5,447 nucleotides of DNA. It comes from Elusimicrobia bacterium RIFCSPLOWO2_01_FULL_60_11. Lineage in GTDB: Bacteria > Elusimicrobiota > Elusimicrobia > 2-02-FULL-39-32. The notes under the pieces are model-generated. The model worked only from the letters and a program-made list of their open reading frames with translations. It had not been told where the DNA came from and did no database searches. The translations under genes were made by a program, and so were the position numbers. Shown here piece after piece: positions 1 to 5,194 of the stretch. The DNA is taken from positions 2,503-7,949 of the forward strand of contig MGUS01000066.1 of the NCBI GenBank assembly GCA_001800085.1. Direction: 5' to 3'. Within the stretch, counting starts at the first letter, position 1; each line of letters begins with the position of its first letter.

Positions 1-1013
1 TCGCGTCCGTTCTTTTAGCGGGATTCCCGGCGGAACGGGCGCGCGCCCTGGAAGTGAAGCCGGGGGGGACGGTCTTCGCCCACTATGAATACGCGGCCTC
101 GCAGCACCTCCAGAACGGGACGACCAGCCAGGGATACAACTCCGTCGAAGTCAGCCGCATCTACTTGAACGCCGAAGCCAAATACGACGACAAAGTGAGC
201 GCCTACGTGAACCTGGAGGCCAACCTTTCCTCCAGGGAGGGCAAGAACAACCGGGTCTTCCTGAAGAGCGCCGAACTGCGCTACGCCTTCAACGACGCCG
301 CCAAGCTCTACTTCGGACTCATCGGGCTCCCCTGGCGGGCGCTCGAAGAGAACGTGTGGCACAGATTCACGGGCAAAGACCTGGAAGACACCGAAGGCAT
401 CGGTTTTGCGACCGACAGGGGAGTGCGTTTGAGCGGAAAGATCCCGTATCTGTCCTACAGCGCCATGGCCGCCAACGGGGAAGGGACCGGAGCGGACGGC
501 ACGGCCGGCAATGAGGCGGCATCGTACAACGGGGGCGGGCGGCTCAAGGACTTCATCCTGACGCTGTCGCTTTCTCCCTTCGAGAATTCGGGCAAGCGCT
601 TGAAAGGGCTGAAGCTCAACGCCCAAGCTCTGAAAGGCGACAGGAACGAAACGACTTTAAGGAACAGGGTCTTTTCCGGCGTCTCCTATGAATCACAGAT
701 GTTCAAGGCAGGGTTGAACTACTACAATGCGGACAACAGCGCCGCCGCCGCGCCGTCGCGGGGGGAAGGGTTCTCCGTTTACGGCTACCTTTATCCCACC
801 CCCGAATACTGGGTCATGGCGCGCTTCGATCGGTACAACCCGAACATCAACGCGGGGGGGTTCTCCCACAACCGCTATATCTACGGGGTCGGGTATCAGC
901 TCGTCAAAGGCGTGCGGGTGGCCCTCGACCACCAGTATCTGCAGCAGGAAACGAGGACCCACACCCTGCAGGACGAGAGCATCGTCTTCGTCCATACCGA
1001 AGCGAAGTTCTGA
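1..1013 (+). CDS. Porin-like outer-membrane beta-barrel protein, 5'-truncated by the window edge
   Basis: The reading frame is open from base 3, so the true start lies upstream of the window. The first visible residues (ASVLLAGFPAERARA, then LEVKPGG) look like the end of a signal peptide with cleavage after ARA. The in-frame GTG at 54 falls within the mature protein and is not the start. About 336 residues are visible. Alternating hydrophobic/polar strands rich in Tyr, Phe and Gly (for example SRIYLNAEAKYDDKVSAYV and AELRYAFNDAAKLYFGLIG) and a C-terminal Phe (HTEAKF, the usual BAM recognition end) indicate an outer-membrane barrel. The arrangement recalls phosphate-selective porin O/P-like proteins, but the substrate cannot be read from sequence. 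The next gene starts 10 nt downstream and nirK follows, so an anion-uptake role (nitrite or nitrate) is possible by context only. Barrel call firm; specificity unknown. Confidence 0.8.
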   Translation, partial: ASVLLAGFPAERARALEVKPGGTVFAHYEYAASQHLQNGTTSQGYNSVEVSRIYLNAEAKYDDKVSAYVNLEANLSSREGKNNRVFLKSAELRYAFNDAAKLYFGLIGLPWRALEENVWHRFTGKDLEDTEGIGFATDRGVRLSGKIPYLSYSAMAANGEGTGADGTAGNEAASYNGGGRLKDFILTLSLSPFENSGKRLKGLKLNAQALKGDRNETTLRNRVFSGVSYESQMFKAGLNYYNADNSAAAAPSRGEGFSVYGYLYPTPEYWVMARFDRYNPNINAGGFSHNRYIYGVGYQLVKGVRVALDHQYLQQETRTHTLQDESIVFVHTEAKF

Positions 1014-1023
1014 TCATGACTCT

Positions 1024-1377
1024 ATGAAACACCTCCCTCTTTTTCTCGCGGCGGTCCTATCCGTCTCGCTCCTCCACCCGGGGGAAGCCAAGCCGATCCT
1101 CACCCCGGAGGACCGCCAGGCCTGGGTCCTCTGCCTCAAACGGGTCAAGATGAAGCCGCCCTGCTGCGGCGCCTGCGCCGTCATCACCGACGCCGACCTC
1201 AAATCGCTTTGGAACTATCTGACCGCCGCACCGGAAAAGGAACCCGGGGTCAAGAGCAGGGAATTGTGGGACCTTCACAAGGACAAGCTCCTTGAGGAAT
1301 TCAAGAGGGCGAATCCGGAGCGGTACCTCACGCTTTACGGCAACAGCAGAGACAAGCAGCCAGGAGGAAAAAAATGA
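1024..1377 (+). CDS. Small exported Cys-rich protein of unknown function (CCxxC motif), upstream of nirK
   Basis: 117 residues from ATG 1024. I chose this start because it gives a good signal peptide (MKHLPLFLAAVLSVSLLHPGEA, likely cleaved after GEA) and lies 10 nt after the porin stop; the longer open frame upstream only shadows the porin gene. The predicted mature protein of about 95 residues is Lys/Glu rich and has four Cys: C37 and a C47-C48-x2-C51 cluster (KPPCCGAC). A segment reading ITDADLKSLWNYLT resembles the C-terminal helix of small c-type cytochromes, but there is no CxxCH, so it is not a haem protein by sequence. I do not recognise the family. Its stop overlaps the nirK start (ATGA), so the two are probably translationally coupled. 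Copper delivery or thiol-redox support for NirK is an inference from context. No clear Shine-Dalgarno precedes the ATG. Confidence 0.75.
   Translation: MKHLPLFLAAVLSVSLLHPGEAKPILTPEDRQAWVLCLKRVKMKPPCCGACAVITDADLKSLWNYLTAAPEKEPGVKSRELWDLHKDKLLEEFKRANPERYLTLYGNSRDKQPGGKK
1362..1367 (+). promoter_or_regulatory. Shine-Dalgarno for nirK
   Basis: AGGAGG, a perfect anti-SD match, ends 6 nt before the nirK ATG and lies inside the last codons of the Cys-rich gene. It is the strongest ribosome-binding site in the window and implies high nirK expression from the shared message. Confidence 0.85.
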
Positions 1378-2375
1378 AGAGATTCCGCATTCTTATGACG
1401 GCGGCGGTCATGACGGCGGCCGCGTGCGCGGCGGCCCAAGCGCAGCTGCCCGTGGAGCAAGCTCAGGTGACCTACGCGCCGCAAGTGCCGCCACCCATCA
1501 CCCGAAAATCCCCGGCGCTCGTCAAACTCGCCCTGAACACCTATGAAGTGACGGACGTTCTGATGTCCGGCCTGGAGCAGGACACGAAATATCCCTTCTG
1601 GACCTTCAACAAGAAGGTCCCGGGTCCTTTCGTCCGGGTGAGGGAAGGGGACACCCTTGAATTGACTCTGACCAACCCCAAGGACAGCGGCATGGACCAC
1701 AACGTGGATTTCCACGCGGTCACGGGCCCGGGGGGCGGGGCGGCCGTCACCCTGGTCAAACCGGGGGAATCCAAGACCGTCCGCTTCAAGATGCTCAATC
1801 CCGGACTCTTCGTCTACCACTGCGCGGCGCCCCCGGTGACGCAGCACATCGCCAACGGCATGTACGGCCTGCTCCTGGTCGAACCCAAGGAAGGCCTGGC
1901 CAAGGCGGACCGGGAATTCTACGTCATGCAGAGCGAGTTCTACACCAAGAACGAGTTCGGGACCGAGGGGGTCCAGAGCTTCTCGCAGGAGAAGGCGGAG
2001 ATGGAACACCCCACCTATGTCGTCTTCAACGGCAGGGTCGGCGCGCTCCAGGAAGACCGCGCGCTCCGGGCCAAAGTGGGCGAAAAGGTGAGGTTCTTCT
2101 TCGGCAACGGCGGGCCCAACCTGGTCTCTTCATGGCACGTCATCGGAGAGATATTCGACAAGGTCTACCGCGAAGGGACGCTGATGAACGCCGAACGGAA
2201 CATCCAGACCACGCTGGTGCCCGCCGGCAGCGCTTCCGTGGCGGAGTTTGAACTTCAAGTGCCCGGCAACTACACCATCGTGGACCATTCCATTTTCCGC
2301 ATCGAGAAAGGCGCCGTCGGGACCCTGCAAGTCGAGGGGAAGGACAACCCCGAGGTCTATACAGAAGTTAAGTAA
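1374..2375 (+). CDS. nirK: Copper-containing nitrite reductase, class II (AniA-like)
   Basis: 333 residues. It reduces nitrite to nitric oxide in the periplasm or at the outer membrane, as a trimer with one type 1 and one type 2 copper per subunit. Two cupredoxin domains are visible (about residues 50-172 and 185-325). By homology the type 1 copper ligands are H109, C150, H158 and M163; the type 2 ligands are H114, H149 and H305; the catalytic pair is D112 (in DHNVDFHA) and H255 (in SSWHVIGEIFDKVY). All are present. The short loop in YHCAAPPVTQHIANGMYG and the end VDHSIFRIEKGAVG match neisserial AniA-type enzymes rather than class I. The N-terminus is an export signal: cleavage could follow AQA at 21-23, or C18 after AAA could be a weak lipobox. 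There is no fused C-terminal cytochrome domain. The start overlaps the upstream stop (ATGA) behind AGGAGG. The electron donor is unknown; the DUF1573-cytochrome c gene beyond the tRNA is a candidate. Confidence 0.97.
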   Translation: MKRFRILMTAAVMTAAACAAAQAQLPVEQAQVTYAPQVPPPITRKSPALVKLALNTYEVTDVLMSGLEQDTKYPFWTFNKKVPGPFVRVREGDTLELTLTNPKDSGMDHNVDFHAVTGPGGGAAVTLVKPGESKTVRFKMLNPGLFVYHCAAPPVTQHIANGMYGLLLVEPKEGLAKADREFYVMQSEFYTKNEFGTEGVQSFSQEKAEMEHPTYVVFNGRVGALQEDRALRAKVGEKVRFFFGNGGPNLVSSWHVIGEIFDKVYREGTLMNAERNIQTTLVPAGSASVAEFELQVPGNYTIVDHSIFRIEKGAVGTLQVEGKDNPEVYTEVK

Positions 2376-2386
2376 AGAAATATAAT
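2358..2386 (+). promoter_or_regulatory. Putative sigma70 promoter of tRNA-Phe, inside the end of nirK
   Basis: A perfect -10 TATAAT (2381-2386) lies 17 nt after TATACA (2358-2363, 4 of 6 matches to TTGACA). Transcription would begin near 2392-2394, giving a leader of only about 5 nt before the tRNA. The -35 box lies in the last codons of nirK and the -10 just after its stop. Confidence 0.6.
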
Positions 2387-2397
2387 AGGGGACTCTC

Positions 2398-2470
2398 GCC
2401 GGGGTAGCTCAGTTGGTAGAGCAACGGTCTGAAAAACCGTGTGTCGGCGGTTCAATTCCGTCCCCCGGCA
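2398..2470 (+). tRNA. tRNA-Phe, anticodon GAA
   Basis: A complete cloverleaf of 73 nt. The 7-bp acceptor stem is GCCGGGG/CCCCGGC (2398-2404 with 2463-2469). The D stem is GCTC/GAGC, and the anticodon stem ACGGT/ACCGT encloses CTGAAAA with anticodon GAA at 2431-2433. The T stem is GGCGG/CCGTC with one G-U pair and loop TTCAATT. The discriminator is A2470. The CCA end is not encoded (GCT follows), so it must be added after transcription. The gene lies 22 nt after the nirK stop and 68 nt before the next CDS. No hairpin-plus-U terminator is visible on the 3' side, so read-through into the DUF1573-cytochrome gene is likely. Confidence 0.96.
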
Positions 2471-2538
2471 GCTACATTTTAAAAAACTTCATGAGTATCT
2501 GCCGGGCGATGTCGCTTCCTTAAAAAAGTAGGAATTAG

Positions 2539-3312
2539 ATGGCGACGCCCCCGGCAAGGAGCGGCGCCCCGGCAAAACCGAATATGGTCATTTTTCTTCT
2601 TTTTCTCTTCCTTACCGCGGCCCACGCCCAAACCCCTCCCGAACCTTTCATGGGAGGCAATCCCCTCACTGGCAGCTCCAAGATCAAGTTCGACGAGCCC
2701 GTCCACAACTTCGGCGCAGCCCAGCAGGGAACCCCGGTCCGGAACCGTTTCACCTTCAAGAACATCGGCACGGGCGACCTGGTGATATTCTCCGCCAAAG
2801 GGTCCTGCGGCTGCACCGCCGCGGCCGTCTCCACGGGGCCCTTCAAGCCGGGTGAGGAGGGCACCCTCAATGTCGAATTCGACAGCAGGGGGAAATTCGG
2901 CCGGGTCTATAAGGACGTGCGGGTGGATTCCAACGACCCGTCGTCTCCGGCGACCATCGCCCTGGAAGGCATGATCATGGAGCCCGCGCACCCCGCCATG
3001 GCTCCGGGGGAAGTGCTGTTCAACGGTTCCTGCGCCGAATGCCACGCTCTGCCCGCCGAGGGCAAGTCCGGAAAGGAACTCTATGAAGCCGTCTGCTCCA
3101 TGTGCCACGACCCGTCAGACGCCCACAAGAAGACCGCCGCGGACCGGATGGGGCTCGCGCTTGTCCCGTCCTCCGCTCTCAAGGGATTCATCTCGGACGG
3201 CCTCCCCGGGACATCGATGCCCGGCTTCGCGGCCAAGCACGGCGGCCCCCTCACCAAGAAACAGATTAAATCACTAATACACTACCTAGAATCCCTAAAA
3301 ACCGCCAAATAG
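2539..3312 (+). CDS. Exported DUF1573 domain-cytochrome c fusion protein with two CxxCH motifs
   Basis: 257 residues from ATG 2539, preceded by AGGA at 5-nt spacing. This start gives the hydrophobic run MVIFLLFLFLTAAHA (16-30) a positively charged n-region (R7, K13). ATG 2584 at residue 16 is an alternative start but would leave no charge and has no well-placed SD. Signal cleavage is likely after AHA. Residues about 48-146 form a DUF1573 Ig-like domain: FDEPVHNFG, the RFTFKNIGTGDL strand, the family's SCGCT motif (C90, C92) and a strand ending VDSNDPSSPATIALEG. Residues about 155-255 are a class I-type cytochrome c region with C165-x2-C168-H169, C186-x2-C189-H190, a likely axial Met227 in GTSMPGF, and the closing helix KKQIKSLIHYLESLK. 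Haem would be attached in the periplasm by a Ccm or Ccs system. Electron transfer to NirK is inferred only from proximity. The two haem motifs start just 21 residues apart, which is odd for one small domain. Confidence 0.9.
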   Translation: MATPPARSGAPAKPNMVIFLLFLFLTAAHAQTPPEPFMGGNPLTGSSKIKFDEPVHNFGAAQQGTPVRNRFTFKNIGTGDLVIFSAKGSCGCTAAAVSTGPFKPGEEGTLNVEFDSRGKFGRVYKDVRVDSNDPSSPATIALEGMIMEPAHPAMAPGEVLFNGSCAECHALPAEGKSGKELYEAVCSMCHDPSDAHKKTAADRMGLALVPSSALKGFISDGLPGTSMPGFAAKHGGPLTKKQIKSLIHYLESLKTAK

Positions 3313-3316
3313 TTAA

Positions 3317-3325
3317 TGCTATAAT
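3317..3325 (+). promoter_or_regulatory. Extended -10 promoter for tRNA-Val and the downstream operon
   Basis: TGCTATAAT combines a perfect TATAAT (3320-3325) with the TGn extension. No good -35 element lies 16-18 nt upstream (best is TAAAAA), which is tolerated at extended -10 promoters. The expected start is near 3332, leaving a leader of about 37 nt before the tRNA. It begins 4 nt after the preceding stop codon. Confidence 0.6.
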
Positions 3326-3368
3326 ATACGAACTCGTAACCGGGGTGTAGCTTCTTTTTTCCTTATTC

Positions 3369-3443
3369 GGGCAGTTAGCTCAGCGGCAGAGCACTGACCT
3401 CACACGTCAGGGGCCATAGGTTCAAATCCTATACTGCCCACCA
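3369..3443 (+). tRNA. tRNA-Val, anticodon CAC, CCA encoded
   Basis: The cloverleaf body is 72 nt (3369-3440) plus a genome-encoded CCA (3441-3443). The acceptor stem is GGGCAGT/ACTGCCC. The D stem is GCTC/GAGC with loop AGCGGCA. The anticodon stem CTGAC/GTCAG encloses CTCACAC with anticodon CAC at 3401-3403, which reads GUG. The T stem is ATAGG/CCTAT with loop TTCAAAT. Its encoded CCA contrasts with tRNA-Phe about 900 nt upstream. Only 5 nt separate the CCA from the ATG of the next gene, so this tRNA is almost certainly cotranscribed with that mRNA and cut away from it. Confidence 0.97.
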
Positions 3444-3448
3444 CTTTT

Positions 3449-4177
3449 ATGAACGACGAACTTAAAAAACTTCTGGATCTGCAGGAGATCGACCTGGGCG
3501 TTGAGAAGCTCCAGAAGGAGCTTGAACTCATCCCGGTGCAGATCGACGCCCTGAAGGCCAAGATCAGGGAAGCCCTGGCCGCGTGCGACTCCGAGAAGCA
3601 GAAACTCACCCAGAACCAGGTGGAACGCAAGAACAAGGAACTGGAAGCCGCCTCTCAGGATGAAACGATCGCCAAGCACGAAAAAGCCCTGAACAGTTTG
3701 AAGTCCAACGAGGCCTATAAGGCGATGTTGGGGGAGATCGATCTGGCGCGCCGGACGAAAAACTCCATCGAGGACAGCATCCTCACCCTGATGGAGGAAT
3801 TCGACGTCCACGCCAAAGGCCTCAAGGCGGCGGAAGCCGAGGCCAAGACATCCCAGGGCGCCATCGAGAAGGACATCCGGGCGCTGGAAGAGAAGGCCGC
3901 CATACTGAAAGGGGAATTGGAAGTCGAACTCAAAAAACGTGAAGCGTTCGCTCCGTCCGTCAAGGCGGACCTTTTGAGCCGCTACGATTTCATCCGGACC
4001 AAGAAGAAATCCCGGGCCATCGCCCCCATCGCGGGGGAATCCTGCTCCGGCTGCAACACGAATCTGACGCCGAGCACCATCAATGAAGCCCGCAAGGGCA
4101 GGGACCTGGTCACCTGCGAGTCCTGCTCGCGCATCCTCTATTACAGCCCGGCCCAACCCCAAGCCGCTCCCGCGTGA
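3449..4177 (+). CDS. Coiled-coil protein with C-terminal C4 zinc ribbon (COG1579 / DUF164 family)
   Basis: 242 residues. Residues about 1-170 are a long charged coiled coil beginning LKKLLDLQEIDLGVEKLQKE, the characteristic opening of this family, with a conserved-looking hinge around SNEAYKAMLGEID (86-98). A zinc ribbon follows with C199-x2-C202 (CSGC) and C223-x2-C226 (CESC), then CSRILYY. The tail PAQPQAAPA is probably disordered. There is no signal peptide, so it is cytoplasmic. The molecular role of the family is poorly defined; nucleic-acid binding is usually supposed. Next to an RNase HI gene and RNase P RNA, a role in RNA or R-loop metabolism is plausible but inferred. The start is fixed by the family's N-terminus, yet no Shine-Dalgarno exists: only CTTTT separates the tRNA CCA from the ATG. 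The 3' end overlaps the next gene by 4 nt. Confidence 0.9.
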   Translation: MNDELKKLLDLQEIDLGVEKLQKELELIPVQIDALKAKIREALAACDSEKQKLTQNQVERKNKELEAASQDETIAKHEKALNSLKSNEAYKAMLGEIDLARRTKNSIEDSILTLMEEFDVHAKGLKAAEAEAKTSQGAIEKDIRALEEKAAILKGELEVELKKREAFAPSVKADLLSRYDFIRTKKKSRAIAPIAGESCSGCNTNLTPSTINEARKGRDLVTCESCSRILYYSPAQPQAAPA

Positions 4178-4590
4178 AGCATCTTGAGATCTTCGTGGAC
4201 GGGGCCTCGAGGGGCAACCCGGGGCCCGCGAGTTACGGCGTCTGTATCCTTAAGGAAGGCGGTGATGGCTACATCGAATTCTCCGAATACCTGGGCCATG
4301 CCACCAACTCCATCGCGGAATACGAGGCCTTGATCCGCGGGCTTGAAGAAGCGAAGAAAATGGGGGCCGAGGAGCTGGACATCTTCACCGATTCGCAGCT
4401 TGTGGCGCGGCAGTTCTCCGGAGTGTACAAGGTCAAGCACGAGAACACCAGGGAAAGGATGGCGCGGGTGCGCAAGCTTGAGAACGGGTTCAAGCGCGTG
4501 AGCGTCACCCACATCCCGCGCTCGTCGCACCCCGGCAACAAACGGGCGGACCGTTTGGCGAACATTGCTCTTAACAGAGCCGGAAAATAG
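4174..4590 (+). CDS. rnhA: Ribonuclease HI-family protein
   Basis: 138 residues from GTG 4174, overlapping the upstream stop as GTGA. It is predicted to cleave the RNA strand of RNA-DNA hybrids using two metal ions. The four acidic catalytic positions can be assigned: D9 (in FVDGASRGNPGPAS), E49 (in NSIAEYEALIRGLEEA), D73 (in IFTDSQLV) and D126 (in NKRADRLAN). The conserved His region near the end reads THIPRSSHPGN. The protein is shorter than E. coli RNase HI (about 155 residues) and resembles the compact type lacking the basic protrusion, so activity and substrate range may differ. No Shine-Dalgarno precedes the GTG; translation is probably coupled to the zinc-ribbon gene by stop-start reinitiation. 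RNase P RNA begins 10 nt after the stop. The RNase H fold is certain; equivalence to housekeeping rnhA is probable. Confidence 0.9.
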   Translation: MKHLEIFVDGASRGNPGPASYGVCILKEGGDGYIEFSEYLGHATNSIAEYEALIRGLEEAKKMGAEELDIFTDSQLVARQFSGVYKVKHENTRERMARVRKLENGFKRVSVTHIPRSSHPGNKRADRLANIALNRAGK

Positions 4591-4593
4591 TTT
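4565..4593 (+). promoter_or_regulatory. Weak candidate promoter for rnpB
   Basis: TTGCTC (4565-4570), a 17-nt spacer and TAGTTT (4588-4593) would place a start near the mature 5' end of RNase P RNA. Each box matches consensus at only 3 of 6 positions, so it may be chance. If it is not used, rnpB must be processed from the upstream tRNA-Val/zinc-ribbon/RNase HI transcript. Confidence 0.2.
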
Positions 4594-4600
4594 CGTTCTT

Positions 4601-5059
4601 TGAATTGCCGGTGCCGGAAGACCGCTCGCCGCAGGCGAGAGGAAAGTCCGAACTGCAGATCTGATCCGAAAGTGCCACCTTCCGCATGCGGGCGGCGCCC
4701 TGAAGATCGGATGCAAGAGCAGGGCGACCTGAGTCAATCAGGTTGGGGCGTCCGGAAGGACGCTTCAGGAAAGTGCCACAGAAACAATACCACCCTGAGC
4801 GAGGCCGAAAGGCCGAGTCGAAGGGAAAGGGTGAAAACGGGAGGTAAGAGCTCCCGTCTCCGGAGAGGAATCTCCCGAGAGGGCAAACCCCGTCCGCAGC
4901 AAGGTCACGTAGAGGGAGGATGCCGCCTTCGGCGGCTATAGACTGTGCTCAGTCGAATCTCCCCGGGTCGACCGCATCAGAGGAATGGTCTTCATGGGCC
5001 GGCGCGCGTGCGAATGCGCGCTCCCTGACAGAATTCGGCTTACAGGCCCCGGCAATTCA
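4601..5059 (+). ncRNA. rnpB: RNase P RNA, bacterial type A
   Basis: This is the catalytic RNA that matures tRNA 5' ends. The ends are set by helix P1: GAATTGCCGG (4602-4611) pairs perfectly with CCGGCAATTC (5049-5058), plus T4601-A5059. Conserved elements appear in order: a CTCGCC/GGCGAG hairpin (4625-4639), the core GAGGAAAGTCCGAACT (about 4639-4654), GGAAAGTGCCACAGAAA (about 4768-4784), AGGGTGAAAACGG and GGTAAGAGCTCCC, the L15-region GGCAAACCCCGTCCGCAGCA (about 4882), a GCCGCC/GGCGGC hairpin (4922-4936), a stem with GCGA tetraloop (5002-5021), and the 3' core ACAGAATTCGGCTTACAGGCC beginning near 5028. At about 459 nt it is longer than the 377 nt of E. coli. Part of the excess is a segment between the first core and P7 (about 4656-4716). 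Open frames across this region are incidental. Confidence 0.97.
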
Positions 5060-5062
5060 TGG

Positions 5063-5122
5063 CCCCGTGTCTCGACGCGCCTTCAGGAATGGCGGCGCAT
5101 CCCGAGACGCGGGGTTTTTTTT
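5063..5122 (+). terminator. Rho-independent terminator after rnpB
   Basis: CCCCGTGTCTCG (5063-5074) pairs with CGAGACGCGGGG (5103-5114) over 12 bp with a single G-U. A small inner hairpin (GCGCC/GGCGC) is possible. A run of eight T follows (5115-5122), then A and seven more T. It starts 3 nt after P1 of RNase P RNA and closes the tRNA-Val to rnpB unit. Confidence 0.93.
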
Positions 5123-5134
5123 ATTTTTTTATGC

Positions 5135-5163
5135 TTGACAAGATTCCGGGCTTGTGATATATT
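5135..5163 (+). promoter_or_regulatory. Strong sigma70-type promoter of mraZ (dcw cluster)
   Basis: A perfect TTGACA (5135-5140), an ideal 17-nt spacer and TATATT (5158-5163, 5 of 6 matches) make this the best promoter in the window. It starts 4 nt after the terminator T-tracts. Transcription should begin near 5170, so the MraZ boxes would lie within the first ~20 transcribed nt. Confidence 0.88.
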
Positions 5164-5174
5164 TCAGATACCTT

Positions 5175-5190
5175 GTGGGGAAAAGTGGGG
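5175..5190 (+). promoter_or_regulatory. MraZ operator: two GTGGGG direct repeats
   Basis: GTGGGG-AAAA-GTGGGG gives two TGGGG boxes with a 10-bp period. This is the helical spacing known for MraZ binding sites (tandem TGGGN motifs in E. coli). They lie between the predicted transcription start and the mraZ ATG, so autorepression is expected. The second box ends 4 nt before the ATG and may also serve as the purine-rich ribosome-binding site. E. coli has three boxes; no third is visible here. Confidence 0.8.
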
Positions 5191-5194
5191 AATA

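Noticed and set aside
54..56. GTG as start codon of the porin gene
   Set aside because: The frame is open to the window edge and the residues before it form the end of a signal peptide, so the start is upstream and this Val is in the mature protein.
727..1023. N-terminal extension of the small Cys-rich protein
   Set aside because: It overlaps the porin gene in another frame and its translation is Arg/Ser/Thr-rich, typical of a shadow; ATG 1024 begins a clean signal peptide.
1138..1180. Haem-binding site in the small protein
   Set aside because: The Cys pair is followed by Ala (CGACA), not His, and there is too little room for a cytochrome fold.
1335..2009. Long minus-strand open frame opposite nirK
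   Set aside because: It mirrors a gene with all NirK active-site residues; long antisense frames are expected in GC-rich coding DNA.
2398..2470. tRNA-Phe as an integration (att) site for a nirK island
   Set aside because: No copy of its 3' end occurs elsewhere in the window and no integrase is present.
2471..2538. Terminator after tRNA-Phe
   Set aside because: Only GCGA/TCGC with a 2-nt loop can be drawn, and the T/A-rich runs do not follow a stable stem.
3422..4162. Minus-strand open frame opposite the zinc-ribbon gene
   Set aside because: The plus strand encodes a recognisable coiled coil and C4 ribbon; the reverse frame has no family features.
4600..5138. Two plus-strand open frames (4600-4941, 4920-5138)
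   Set aside because: They lie on the RNase P RNA gene and its terminator, and their translations are low-complexity Arg-rich shadows.
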